Assembly (NCBI RefSeq): GCF_003075435.1
Contig: NZ_QCZJ01000007.1
Coordinates: forward strand, 1-64,000
Direction: 5' to 3'
DNA: 64,000 nucleotides
DNA from: Terrimonas sp.
Lineage (GTDB): Bacteria > Bacteroidota > Bacteroidia > Chitinophagales > Chitinophagaceae
Both the position numbers and the translations under genes were made by a program. This document shows, piece by piece, positions 7,179 through 16,107 of the stretch (within the stretch, counting starts at the first letter, position 1; every line of letters starts with the position of its first letter). Below the pieces are notes generated by a model that saw only the letters and a program-made list of their open reading frames with translations, was not told where the DNA came from and ran no database searches.

Positions 7179-10100
7179 ATGCTTAATTCCATTATTCGCT
7201 TTTCCATAAGGAATAAGCTGATCATTGGTTTATTTACTATCGCGCTGATCATCGCCGGAGTAATAAACCTTGCCAGGCTTCCTGTAGATGCATTACCGGA
7301 TATTACCAGCAACCAGGTACAGATCATAACGGTATCGCCTACCCTCGCGGCTCCTGAAGTGGAGCGGCTCATCACTTTCCCGCTGGAACAGGCAAATGCC
7401 AATATCCCGGGCTTGAAAGAAATAAGATCAATTTCACGTTTTGGTTTATCAGTTATTACCATAGTATTTGATGATGATATTGATGTATACTGGGCAAGAC
7501 AACAGGTATCTGAAAGATTAAATCTTGCAAAAGAGCAGATACCGGCAAGCGCCGGAAGTCCTGAGCTGGCTCCGGTTACAACGGGCATTGGTGAAGTATA
7601 TCAATATGTGCTGCGCCCTAAGAAGGGATTTGAAGAAAAATACAACCTCACTGAGTTACGATCAATTCAGGATTGGATTGTAAGACGGCAATTATTGGGC
7701 ACGCCCGGCGTGGCGGATGTAAGCAGCTTTGGCGGTTTCTTAAAACAATATGAAGTAGCGGTGCAGCCAGACAGGCTGAAAAGCATGAATATTACCATTG
7801 CGGACATTTTTGCTGCTATTGAAAAAAACAACCAGAACTCCGGCGGCGCATATATTGAAAAAGGGCCCAACGCTTTGTTTATCCGCACAGAAGGCATGGT
7901 AAAAACAATAGAAGAACTCGGGAATGTATTCGTTAAACATACAGGAGCAGGCGTGCCGCTCTTTTTAAAAGATGTAGCGGATGTTCGCATTGGTCATGCA
8001 ATAAGATATGGTGCTATCACCTATAAAAACGAAGGCGAAGTAGCAGGCGCTGTTGTATTAATGCTGAAAGGTGCTAACGCCACTGAAGTAATCAAAAATA
8101 TAAAAAGCAGGATAGCGCAGATCAAAACAACATTACCGGAAGGTGTGATACTGGAGGTATTTTACGATCGCACTAAAATGGTAGACAGCGCTATACATAC
8201 AGTAAGCAACAACTTAATGGAAGGCGCGCTGATCGTGATCCTTATTCTCGTATTGTTTCTCGGTAATATGCGTGCAGGATTGATAGTGGCTTCAGTAATC
8301 CCGCTTGCTATGCTTTTTGCCATTATCATGATGAATCTTTTTGGTGTTTCCGGTAACCTGATGAGCCTTGGTGCATTAGATTTTGGGCTGATTGTTGATG
8401 GCGCGGTAATTATAGTAGAGGCCGTATTACACAGGCTGTTTCATGGCAAAGGGTTGACTTCGCTGAACCGGTTAACGCAGCAACAGTTAGATCATGAAGT
8501 GGAAAATGCTTCTTCAAGAATGATGACATCAGCGGCCTTTGGGCAAATCATCATTCTTATGGTATACCTGCCTATTTTAACGCTCACAGGTATTGAAGGA
8601 AAAATGTTCAAACCCATGGCGCAAGCTGTTTCCTTCGCGTTAATTGGCGCATTCCTGCTTTCACTAACGTATGTACCCATGATGACAGCGCTATGCCTGA
8701 ATAAAAAGATCAGCCATAAAAAAACATGGTCTGATAAAATGATGGCACACATTGAAAAAGTATATACGCCTGTACTGAATGGCGCGCTCAAATTTCCAAA
8801 AATGATCGTAGCAGCAGCACTATTGCTTTTCGTTGTTGCATTACTGTTAGTATCACGATTAGGCGGTGAATTTATCCCTGAGCTGAATGAGGGCGATTTT
8901 GCCGTTGATGCAAGATTAATGGCAGGAAGCTCATTAACGGAAACCATTAATACTACACAGAAAGGTGTTGACATATTGCAGAAACGTTTTCCGGAAGTGA
9001 AAAAAATTGTTACCCGTATCGGCGCAAGTGAAATTCCTACAGACCCTATGCCGATTGAAGTAACCGATATCATGATATCGCTTAAGCCTCAAAAAGAATG
9101 GACATCAGCAAAAACGTTTGATGAACTGGCCGATAAAATGAGCGCGGCATTGCAGGAAGTACCTGGTATGACAAGCGGCTTCCAGTTTCCGGTGCAGATG
9201 CGTTTCAATGAATTGATATCAGGCGCCAAGCAAGATATAGTATGCAAAATTTTTGGCGAAAATCTTGACAGTCTTGCTGCTTATGCCGGCAAACTGGGCG
9301 AGCTCACCAGGAAGATCAATGGCACCAGGGATATTTATGTGGAAGCCATAACAGGCTTACCACAAATTGTTGTGCGATACAAGCAGGATGCGATGGCACA
9401 TTACCAGCTTACAGTTGCCGAAATCAATCAATTGATCCGAACCGCGTTTGCAGGAGAAAGTGCAGGATTGGTATATGAAGAAGAACGGCGGTATGATATC
9501 GCTGTTCGCCTGCAGAACAATGCACGAAAAGATATAAAAGACATCCGTGAGTTATTGATACCAACTCCTATGGGTACACAGGTGCCGCTATACCAGGTGG
9601 CAGATATCAATATTGAAGAAGGTCCCAACCAGATACAACGTGAAGATGCAAAGCGGAGAATTATAGTGGGCTTTAATGTAAGAGGCAGGGATGTTGAATC
9701 TGTTGTAAACGAGCTGAGTGATAAAGAAGGAAGAGGTTTGGCGTTGCCTTCCGGTTATTATATCAAATACGGTGGCCAGTTTCAAAATCTTGTTGAAGCT
9801 AAACAGCGTTTATACATTACCGTTCCCGCAGCACTATTGCTGATATTGATCATGCTGTATTTCGCATTGGGTTCCATCAAACAGGGTCTGCTCATTTTCT
9901 CTGCCATTCCATTGTCTGCCATCGGTGGGATTTTCGCATTGTGGATAAGAGGCATGCCTTTCAGCATATCAGCAGGCGTGGGTTTTATCGCGCTTTTTGG
10001 CGTTGCAGTATTAAATGGTATCGTATTGATCACAGAATTTAACCGGCTTAAAAAAAGTGGGTTACAGGAAATTAAACACATTATTATGCAGGGAACTCAT

Positions 10101-11537
10101 ACAAGATTACGCCCGGTATTAATGACAGCCGGCGTTGCTTCTCTCGGCTTTCTGCCAATGGCAGTCAGCCAGAGCGCAGGGGCAGAAGTCCAACGTCCAT
10201 TGGCAACCGTAGTTATCGGGGGATTAATAACTGCTACTATGCTTACACTCTTAGTATTACCGGTATTATATATGTGGTTTGAAAAAATAAAGAGCAAACC
10301 GGATATTATAACAGCAGCACCTGTATTTATTGGCTTATTAATATGCTGCAGTACAGCAACTGCACAACAACATCAAACATTAGACGAAGTATTAAAACGC
10401 GCAGAAGAAAATAACCTCAGCCTGCAATCAGCAACCCGGCTGGCCGATTACTGGAAACAACTGCAAACAGGCATATTTGACCCTCCCAAAACACAGGTTG
10501 GTGCTGAATATGGCGCTATCAACAGCATGCAGAATGATACCAGGTTATTTGCAGGACAGGCTTTTGCTTTACCTGTTGTTTACCGGAGTCATCGTAATCT
10601 TTATAATGCACAGGAGCAATTGCAAAGGAAATATGCAGATTGGAAAAAAGCAGAGATTGAAAAAGAAGTACGGACGGTTTTCTTTCAGTTGACAGATATA
10701 ATGGAGCGGAAAAAATTATTACAGGAGTTAGATACTGTATATAGTCGCTTTGCACAAGCTGCAACATTACGGCTCAATACAGGAGAAAGTAATGTATTGG
10801 AAAAAACTACTGCTGATGCACAACTGCAGCAATTACAATTGCAGATGCAATACACTGCATCGGATATTAAGATTTTGCAGCAACGCTTACAGGTTTTATT
10901 AAATACGGAAGATTGGATCCAGCCGCAATACGATTCTCCTAAAATGAGCCTGGCTTCGCTGCCAGACACCGGCACGGTATCATCGCATCCGCAGGTTGCG
11001 TTTAATTTACTGGAAGAAAAGGTAGCTGCAGCCGGTATTGCCGTGGAAAACGCTAAACTCAGTCCTGAATTTTCTGTGGCTTACAACAATCAATCCATTA
11101 TCGGCTATCAAAGTCCGGATGGAGTTTCGCAAAAACATTATGATGCAGGCCACAGGTTTCATTTTGTAAATATCACTGTAGATGTTCCTTTGTTTAACAG
11201 GGCAGCCAAAGCAAGGATAAAAGCAGTAAAAGTAAATGAAGATGTAGCAAAAATAAACACAAAGGTTACTGAACAGAATATAAGGCATTCAATTAATCAA
11301 TTATTGGAAGAATACAATAAACAACAGAACAGTCTTCATTATTATGAGAAAGCCGGTTTAAAACAAGCCGGGCAAATCATTATATCTGCTAACCTGAGTT
11401 TTAAAAACGGTGAGATCAGTTACCTGGAATGGACAATGCTGATGAACAATGCCGTAAATATCAGGCTTGGTTATATTGAAGCCATTAAACAATATAACCT
11501 GACACTCATTGAATTGAATTACTTAACAGCTAAATAA
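7179..11537 (+). CDS. czcA: CzcA-type heavy-metal efflux RND pump fused to a TolC-like outer membrane factor
   Basis: 1452 residues. Residues 1-1040 form an HME-RND pump with 12 expected TM helices and the proton-relay motif DFGLIVDGAVIIVE in TM4. The porter segment FPVQMRFNELISGAK matches CzcA (Co/Zn/Cd) better than CusA. From about 1063 to the end is a TolC/CusC-like coiled-coil domain. At the junction (1045-1062) a hydrophobic stretch ending STATA/QQ looks like a cleavable signal peptide. ATG 7179 begins MLNSIIRFSIRNK, the usual start; TTG 7134 would add an unlikely extension. The CzcB adaptor follows after 5 bp. Confidence 0.93.
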   Translation: MLNSIIRFSIRNKLIIGLFTIALIIAGVINLARLPVDALPDITSNQVQIITVSPTLAAPEVERLITFPLEQANANIPGLKEIRSISRFGLSVITIVFDDDIDVYWARQQVSERLNLAKEQIPASAGSPELAPVTTGIGEVYQYVLRPKKGFEEKYNLTELRSIQDWIVRRQLLGTPGVADVSSFGGFLKQYEVAVQPDRLKSMNITIADIFAAIEKNNQNSGGAYIEKGPNALFIRTEGMVKTIEELGNVFVKHTGAGVPLFLKDVADVRIGHAIRYGAITYKNEGEVAGAVVLMLKGANATEVIKNIKSRIAQIKTTLPEGVILEVFYDRTKMVDSAIHTVSNNLMEGALIVILILVLFLGNMRAGLIVASVIPLAMLFAIIMMNLFGVSGNLMSLGALDFGLIVDGAVIIVEAVLHRLFHGKGLTSLNRLTQQQLDHEVENASSRMMTSAAFGQIIILMVYLPILTLTGIEGKMFKPMAQAVSFALIGAFLLSLTYVPMMTALCLNKKISHKKTWSDKMMAHIEKVYTPVLNGALKFPKMIVAAALLLFVVALLLVSRLGGEFIPELNEGDFAVDARLMAGSSLTETINTTQKGVDILQKRFPEVKKIVTRIGASEIPTDPMPIEVTDIMISLKPQKEWTSAKTFDELADKMSAALQEVPGMTSGFQFPVQMRFNELISGAKQDIVCKIFGENLDSLAAYAGKLGELTRKINGTRDIYVEAITGLPQIVVRYKQDAMAHYQLTVAEINQLIRTAFAGESAGLVYEEERRYDIAVRLQNNARKDIKDIRELLIPTPMGTQVPLYQVADINIEEGPNQIQREDAKRRIIVGFNVRGRDVESVVNELSDKEGRGLALPSGYYIKYGGQFQNLVEAKQRLYITVPAALLLILIMLYFALGSIKQGLLIFSAIPLSAIGGIFALWIRGMPFSISAGVGFIALFGVAVLNGIVLITEFNRLKKSGLQEIKHIIMQGTHTRLRPVLMTAGVASLGFLPMAVSQSAGAEVQRPLATVVIGGLITATMLTLLVLPVLYMWFEKIKSKPDIITAAPVFIGLLICCSTATAQQHQTLDEVLKRAEENNLSLQSATRLADYWKQLQTGIFDPPKTQVGAEYGAINSMQNDTRLFAGQAFALPVVYRSHRNLYNAQEQLQRKYADWKKAEIEKEVRTVFFQLTDIMERKKLLQELDTVYSRFAQAATLRLNTGESNVLEKTTADAQLQQLQLQMQYTASDIKILQQRLQVLLNTEDWIQPQYDSPKMSLASLPDTGTVSSHPQVAFNLLEEKVAAAGIAVENAKLSPEFSVAYNNQSIIGYQSPDGVSQKHYDAGHRFHFVNITVDVPLFNRAAKARIKAVKVNEDVAKINTKVTEQNIRHSINQLLEEYNKQQNSLHYYEKAGLKQAGQIIISANLSFKNGEISYLEWTMLMNNAVNIRLGYIEAIKQYNLTLIELNYLTAK

Positions 11538-11542
11538 ATACC

Positions 11543-12682
11543 ATGCGTACATCACTATATATTTTCCTGACGTTATTTTTTCTTTCCTGTTCAGAGCATG
11601 AACCGGAAAAAACAGCAGAACACCATGAGGAAGCTGAGGATATAATTACGCTTACAGAAGCACAAATAAAAAATGCGAACATTGAAACAGAGACTATCAA
11701 AACGCATGTTATGAGCAGAGAATTAAAGGTAAACGGGCTGGTAGATGTACCGCCGCAGAATATTGTTTCTGTTAGTTTTCCTTTGGGCGGATATTTAAAA
11801 AGTACCAACCTCCTGCCAGGCATGCATATCAATAAAGGCGAGATCATTGCTACCATGCAGGACCAGTCGCTCATTCAATTGCAGCAGGATTATCTTGTGG
11901 CAAAAGCAAAGTTGCAATATCTTGAAAAAGATTTTGAGCGTCAAAAGATGTTGAATGAAAACAAAGTGAATGCTGATAAAATATTTCAGCAGGCACAGGC
12001 AGATTTTGCAGCACAAAAAGTGCAGGCAAGAGGTTATGAAGAAAAATTAAGGCTGGTAGGCATCAATCCTGATAAGCTTTCAGACCAGACGCTATCACGC
12101 AACGTTCACATCTATTCTCCTATAGATGGTTTTGTTTCAAAGGTGAATGTAAACATCGGCAAATATGTAAACCCATCAGATGTATTATTTGAATTGATAA
12201 ACCCTGACGATATACACGCTGCGCTAACGGTATTTGAGAAAGACATCAGCAAAATAAAACCAAAGCAAAAAGTGATGGTAACATTTGTGGATGATCCGTC
12301 AACACAATACGAATGTGAAGTTATACTCGTGACAAGAAATGTAGACAATGACAGAAGCGCTTTGGTACATTGCCATTTTGAAAAAAAACCAAAACAATTA
12401 TTGCCCGGCATGTTTTTAAATGCCGTTGTTAATCTTGAAGACATTAAAACCACTGCAGTGCCCGAAAATGCTGTGGTTAGATATAATAAACAAAGTTTTA
12501 TTATTGTGGAAACCGGCGATACAACATACCGGCTTATACCTGTTGAAACAGGTAATACTTCTTCCGGGTTGGTTGAACTGGTTGACAAAAGCAATGACTT
12601 GCAGGGCAAGAAGATCATTACCCAAAATGCCTACGCGGTATTGTCAAAACTAAAGAATGCACAAGGCGGCGACGATCATTGA
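11543..12682 (+). CDS. czcB: RND efflux periplasmic adaptor subunit (CzcB/CusB type), lipoprotein
   Basis: 379 residues with a lipobox (LFFLSCSEHE). It bridges the RND pump and the outer membrane channel. Order of parts: His/Glu-rich N-terminal metal-exposed stretch, a barrel-sandwich half (LKVNGLVDVPPQNIVSVSFP), an alpha-hairpin (about 110-165), the second lipoyl half (NVHIYSPIDGFVSKVNV), and a beta-barrel with a membrane-proximal domain. It lies in an operon directly behind the pump and is closed by a terminator at 12757-12786. Confidence 0.93.
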   Translation: MRTSLYIFLTLFFLSCSEHEPEKTAEHHEEAEDIITLTEAQIKNANIETETIKTHVMSRELKVNGLVDVPPQNIVSVSFPLGGYLKSTNLLPGMHINKGEIIATMQDQSLIQLQQDYLVAKAKLQYLEKDFERQKMLNENKVNADKIFQQAQADFAAQKVQARGYEEKLRLVGINPDKLSDQTLSRNVHIYSPIDGFVSKVNVNIGKYVNPSDVLFELINPDDIHAALTVFEKDISKIKPKQKVMVTFVDDPSTQYECEVILVTRNVDNDRSALVHCHFEKKPKQLLPGMFLNAVVNLEDIKTTAVPENAVVRYNKQSFIIVETGDTTYRLIPVETGNTSSGLVELVDKSNDLQGKKIITQNAYAVLSKLKNAQGGDDH

Positions 12683-12756
12683 TAAGTACTCAAACTGTGG
12701 CTATATATACACAACGTGCATAAATTTACCGCTGCAATTTAAATCCTGCACCTGAT

Positions 12757-12786
12757 CATGCCTGTTATAATACAGGCATGAATTTT
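12757..12786 (+). terminator. Intrinsic terminator of the metal-efflux operon
   Basis: CATGCCTGT-TATAAT-ACAGGCATG followed by AATTTTTA: a perfect 9-bp stem with a T-rich tail, 75 bp after the czcB stop. Confidence 0.8.
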
Positions 12787-12789
12787 TAT

Positions 12790-12826
12790 ATACTATCAAT
12801 ATCTCCACAAAACGGTTTGATAGTAT
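12790..12826 (+). promoter_or_regulatory. Inverted repeat overlapping the start codon of the next gene
   Basis: ATACTATCAA (12790-12799) and TTGATAGTAT (12817-12826) are perfect 10-base complements around a 17-base loop. The right arm includes the first two bases of the ATG at 12825. It is either an operator or an mRNA hairpin that hides the start codon. Confidence 0.6.
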
Positions 12827-14105
12827 GAAACAAAACCACACCATATATATCGCTGTGCTTTTTTTATTATTCATCAAAACAGGTATAGCGCAAACAGATA
12901 CGCTTCCCCCACCCTATGCTACAAAATCTACCATGAATTTCAGTAATGTTTTAGGATGGAAAGAAGGGGAAACCCCTGTGGCGCCGGAAGGTTTCATCGT
13001 AACAAAATATGCAGATGATTTTAAAAATCCACGCTGGATGTATGTACTTCCTAATGGAGATGTGTTGGTGGCTGAAGCTAATACACCGCATGGATTTTTT
13101 GAAAAGGTCGGCGCAGCTATTATCGGCGCTAATAAATCTAATGATATGCGCAAAAGCGCCAACCGCATCACCTTGCTACGTGATACGGATAAAGATGGCA
13201 AACCGGATATACGCACAATATTTTTAGAAGGTCTGAACCTGCCGCTAGGTATGCTGCTGTTGAAAAATAAATTCTACGTGGCTAATACTGATGCAGTATG
13301 GATGTTTCCTTATAAAAAAGGGCAAACAACAATTACCGGGGAAGGCAAAAAGATCATTGATCTGCCTGCAGGTAAACACAACCGGCACTGGACAAGAAAT
13401 ATTATAGCTAACAAAAAAGGAACGAAAATTTATATTGCCATAGGCTCAGGAAGTAATGTAGCCGAAAACGGATTGGCAGAAGAAAGAGACAGGGCAAGAA
13501 TCTGGGAAATCAATCCTGATGGCAGTGATTTAAAAATATACGCCAGTGGTTTAAGAAACCCTGTTGGCATGGACTGGGCGCCGGGCACCAACGCATTATG
13601 GACTTCGGTAAACGAGCGTGATGAACTGGGTGATGAGCTTGTGCCTGATTACCTCACTTCCGTGCAGCGTGATGGGTTTTACGGATGGCCTTATAGTTAT
13701 TATGGGCAGCATTTTGATCCGAGAATAAAAAAGGAAGAGCAGGATACGGCACTCGTCAATACAGCCATCATACCAGATATATCGCTGGGATCGCATACTG
13801 CCTCATTAGGTTTAGTATTTTATACAGGCAAAAGCTTTCCGGCTAAATACCGGGGTGGTGCATTTGTGGCGCAACACGGCTCGTGGAATAAGTCAAAACT
13901 GGCCGGGTATAAGGTAGTGTTTGTTCCATTTAAAAACGGCATACCTGCAGGTAAACCGGAAGATTTTCTAACAGGTTTTATTGTTGATCCGGAAAAAGAT
14001 GAAGTAAGGGGAAGACCTGTGGGGTTAACCGTTTTATACGACGGCTCAATGCTGCTTACGGATGATACTATGGATACTATATGGCGGATTAGTGCGGATA
14101 AATAG
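12825..14105 (+). CDS. Exported sorbosone/glucose dehydrogenase-like beta-propeller (GSDH family)
   Basis: 426 residues, signal peptide ending KTGIAQ, then a six-bladed propeller of the PQQ-dependent soluble glucose / L-sorbosone dehydrogenase family. Family segments visible: LPNGDVLVAEANT, NRITLLRDTDKDGK, SGLRNPVGMDWAPG, GFYGWPYSYYG, FVAQHGSWNKSK. The His/Arg residues expected around the cofactor lie in GKHNRHWTRNI. Substrate and whether PQQ is truly used cannot be decided. Probably periplasmic. It is monocistronic, with a start-codon hairpin. Confidence 0.88.
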   Translation: MKQNHTIYIAVLFLLFIKTGIAQTDTLPPPYATKSTMNFSNVLGWKEGETPVAPEGFIVTKYADDFKNPRWMYVLPNGDVLVAEANTPHGFFEKVGAAIIGANKSNDMRKSANRITLLRDTDKDGKPDIRTIFLEGLNLPLGMLLLKNKFYVANTDAVWMFPYKKGQTTITGEGKKIIDLPAGKHNRHWTRNIIANKKGTKIYIAIGSGSNVAENGLAEERDRARIWEINPDGSDLKIYASGLRNPVGMDWAPGTNALWTSVNERDELGDELVPDYLTSVQRDGFYGWPYSYYGQHFDPRIKKEEQDTALVNTAIIPDISLGSHTASLGLVFYTGKSFPAKYRGGAFVAQHGSWNKSKLAGYKVVFVPFKNGIPAGKPEDFLTGFIVDPEKDEVRGRPVGLTVLYDGSMLLTDDTMDTIWRISADK

Positions 14106-14134
14106 CTTAATTTAGTTCAACCAAATTTGCGGCG

Positions 14135-14455
14135 ATGGTTAGTATTGATAACTTCCGGAAAATATGCATGACATTTCCTTCAGTAACAGAGCAACCTCAT
14201 TTTGAAAAAACTTCATTCAGGGTAAACAAAAAAATATTCGCCACATTAGCAGAAGAACAAAAAACCGCAGTTATAAAACTATCAGAAAAGGAACAATCGG
14301 TTTTTTGTGCTTTTGATCCGGCGGTACTATATCCTGTGCCTAACAAATGGGGCAAACAGGGATGGACGATGATCAACCTTAAGACTGTAAAAACAGCCAT
14401 GTTGAAAGATGCGCTCACCATTTCTTACAACGAGGTATCTTCAACAAAAAAATAA
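14135..14455 (+). CDS. MmcQ/YjbR family protein
   Basis: 106-residue cytosolic protein of the YjbR fold (winged-helix-like, once proposed to bind DNA). Conserved parts: FPSVTEQPHFEKTSFRV near the N terminus, VIKLSEKEQ in the middle, and PNKWGKQGWTMINL, where the W-G-x-x-G-W pattern is the family hallmark. Function unknown. It lies 29 bp after the dehydrogenase and 38 bp before the Dabb gene, so a shared transcript is likely. Confidence 0.88.
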   Translation: MVSIDNFRKICMTFPSVTEQPHFEKTSFRVNKKIFATLAEEQKTAVIKLSEKEQSVFCAFDPAVLYPVPNKWGKQGWTMINLKTVKTAMLKDALTISYNEVSSTKK

Positions 14456-14493
14456 TTACATTGCAGGATATCTTTTATTTGAAACATTTATTA

Positions 14494-14787
14494 ATGATCA
14501 GGCACTCTGTTATCTTCAAGCTCAAACATCACAAAGGATCTCAGGAAGAAGCCTTATTCCTGGAAAAAGCAAATGCACTATCATCAATACCGGGCATACA
14601 AAATTTTGAATGCCTGAAGCAGGTAAGCCCTAAAAATAAATTTGATTTCGGTATATCAATGGCGTTTGAAAATGAAACCCTGTACCAGCAATACAACAAT
14701 CATCCTGACCATGTTTACTTTGTACAACAGTATTGGTTAAAAGAGGTGGAGGATTTTCTGGAGATAGACTATGTTCCTTATACCTGA
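14494..14787 (+). CDS. Dabb family (stress-responsive A/B barrel) protein
   Basis: 98-residue dimeric alpha/beta-barrel type protein. The start MIRHSVIFKLKHHKGS is the family signature (His in the first strand), followed by IPGIQNFECLKQVSPKNKFDFGISMAF and HPDHVYFVQQYW. ATG 14494 chosen over TTG 14461 because family members start here. The stop lies 4 bp from that of crtZ on the other strand. Physiological role unknown. Confidence 0.88.
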   Translation: MIRHSVIFKLKHHKGSQEEALFLEKANALSSIPGIQNFECLKQVSPKNKFDFGISMAFENETLYQQYNNHPDHVYFVQQYWLKEVEDFLEIDYVPYT

Positions 14788-14791
14788 ATGC

Positions 14792-15253
14792 TCACATTTC
14801 ACCTTTAGCCTGCCACGCCAGCCTGTAATACTTAAACGGCACAAACAACATTCCAAAACATTCACCATCATTTTTATTGAGATGCTTATGATGCATTTTA
14901 TGCGCCCTGCGTATGGCAAGCATGTAAGGATTTTTTGTATTTCTGAACCATTTGAACCGCTGGTGAATAAACACATCGTGCACTAAAAAATATGCAGCTC
15001 CGTAAAGCGTTATACCTGTTGCAATCCATAGTAAGGATGACAGATGTAATAATCCGCCTGTAATAAATAACAACATTGCAGGAATAGCAAAAATCAGAAA
15101 GAAAAAATCATTTTTCTCAAAGAAACCGGCTTCATCTTTTTGGTGATGGTCTTTATGCAGCTTCCATAATATGCCATGCATAATATACTTGTGCGTAAAC
15201 CACGCTACACATTCCATAAAAACAAAAGCAGCTATTGCAAGTAATATATTCAC
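14792..15253 (-). CDS. crtZ: Beta-carotene hydroxylase (CrtZ type, fatty acid hydroxylase superfamily)
   Basis: Membrane di-iron hydroxylase that adds 3-OH groups to beta-ionone rings (beta-carotene to zeaxanthin). 153 residues with the His clusters HKYIMHG, HKDHHQ, HDVFIHQR and RRAHKMHHKH on membrane segments. GTG start. It is the last gene of crtI-crtB-crtZ, 14 bp after crtB. No lycopene cyclase is seen in the window, so the ring-forming step must be encoded elsewhere or the substrate differs. Confidence 0.92.
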   Translation of the reverse strand: MNILLAIAAFVFMECVAWFTHKYIMHGILWKLHKDHHQKDEAGFFEKNDFFFLIFAIPAMLLFITGGLLHLSSLLWIATGITLYGAAYFLVHDVFIHQRFKWFRNTKNPYMLAIRRAHKMHHKHLNKNDGECFGMLFVPFKYYRLAWQAKGEM

Positions 15254-15267
15254 CTGGATACATTTTA

Positions 15268-16104
15268 TTACAACAAATTCAACTGGTGCCTGATCATGCA
15301 GTTAAACAACAAACCCATTTTTTTTACATTATTCACCCGTATGCGTTTAGAAAATATTTCAACAGGTGGCAGGTTTTGTATTTTTTTGAAGAGCACAAGG
15401 TAATAATGATATGCAAGATATACACCGCGTCCCGAGCTGGCTGGCAATTGCTTTATTCCCTGCAGGGCTTCAGCTAATTCCTTTTCTATTTCATGCTCTA
15501 TCTGCCATTTGTCTTCTTTAGAAAAATTAGCCAGGTCAACACCAGGAAAATACAGCCTGCCCAGTTGTTCATTATCTGCTTTTATATCCCGTAAAAAATT
15601 GATTTTCTGAAATGCAGAGCCCAGCTTCATAGCTGGCGGGGTTAAGGCATTATACAAGTGTTCATCTCCTTCACAAAAAACTTTAAGGCACATTAGCCCA
15701 ACAGCCTCCGCGGAACCATAGATATATTTTTCGTATAATATTCTTGTATAAAAATGTTGCTGCAGATCCATTTCCATACTATCGAGAAAAGTATTGATCA
15801 ATTCCCTGTTGATAGCGTATGTATTTACCGCATACTGAAAACTATTTAAAATAGGGTTAAGACTGATACCGGAGTCAATGGCTTCGTATGTTTCTGCGCT
15901 GAACTTTTTTAAAAGACTGGTCTTATCGTAATTGTGAAACGAATCCACAATCTCATCTGCAAAACGCACAAAGCCGTAAATAGCGTATATGGGTTGCCTG
16001 AACCTTTTTGCCAGGAGTTTAATGCCCAATGAGAAAGAAGTACTGTACTCTCGGGTGGTGATCTTACTGCACCGGGCTGATACATGATCAAATAATTCTT
16101 TCAT
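15268..16104 (-). CDS. crtB: Phytoene synthase (squalene/phytoene synthase family)
   Basis: Condenses two geranylgeranyl diphosphates to phytoene. 278 residues. The two Asp-rich motifs are YGFVRFADEIVDSF (around 40-55) and NFLRDIKADNEQLGRLYFP (around 165-185), both complete. The substrate-entry motif ISLYAxxRF equivalent is PIYAIYGFVRF. It begins 3 bp after the crtI stop, showing tight operon coupling. Confidence 0.94.
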   Translation of the reverse strand: MKELFDHVSARCSKITTREYSTSFSLGIKLLAKRFRQPIYAIYGFVRFADEIVDSFHNYDKTSLLKKFSAETYEAIDSGISLNPILNSFQYAVNTYAINRELINTFLDSMEMDLQQHFYTRILYEKYIYGSAEAVGLMCLKVFCEGDEHLYNALTPPAMKLGSAFQKINFLRDIKADNEQLGRLYFPGVDLANFSKEDKWQIEHEIEKELAEALQGIKQLPASSGRGVYLAYHYYLVLFKKIQNLPPVEIFSKRIRVNNVKKMGLLFNCMIRHQLNLL

Positions 16105-16107
16105 AAG

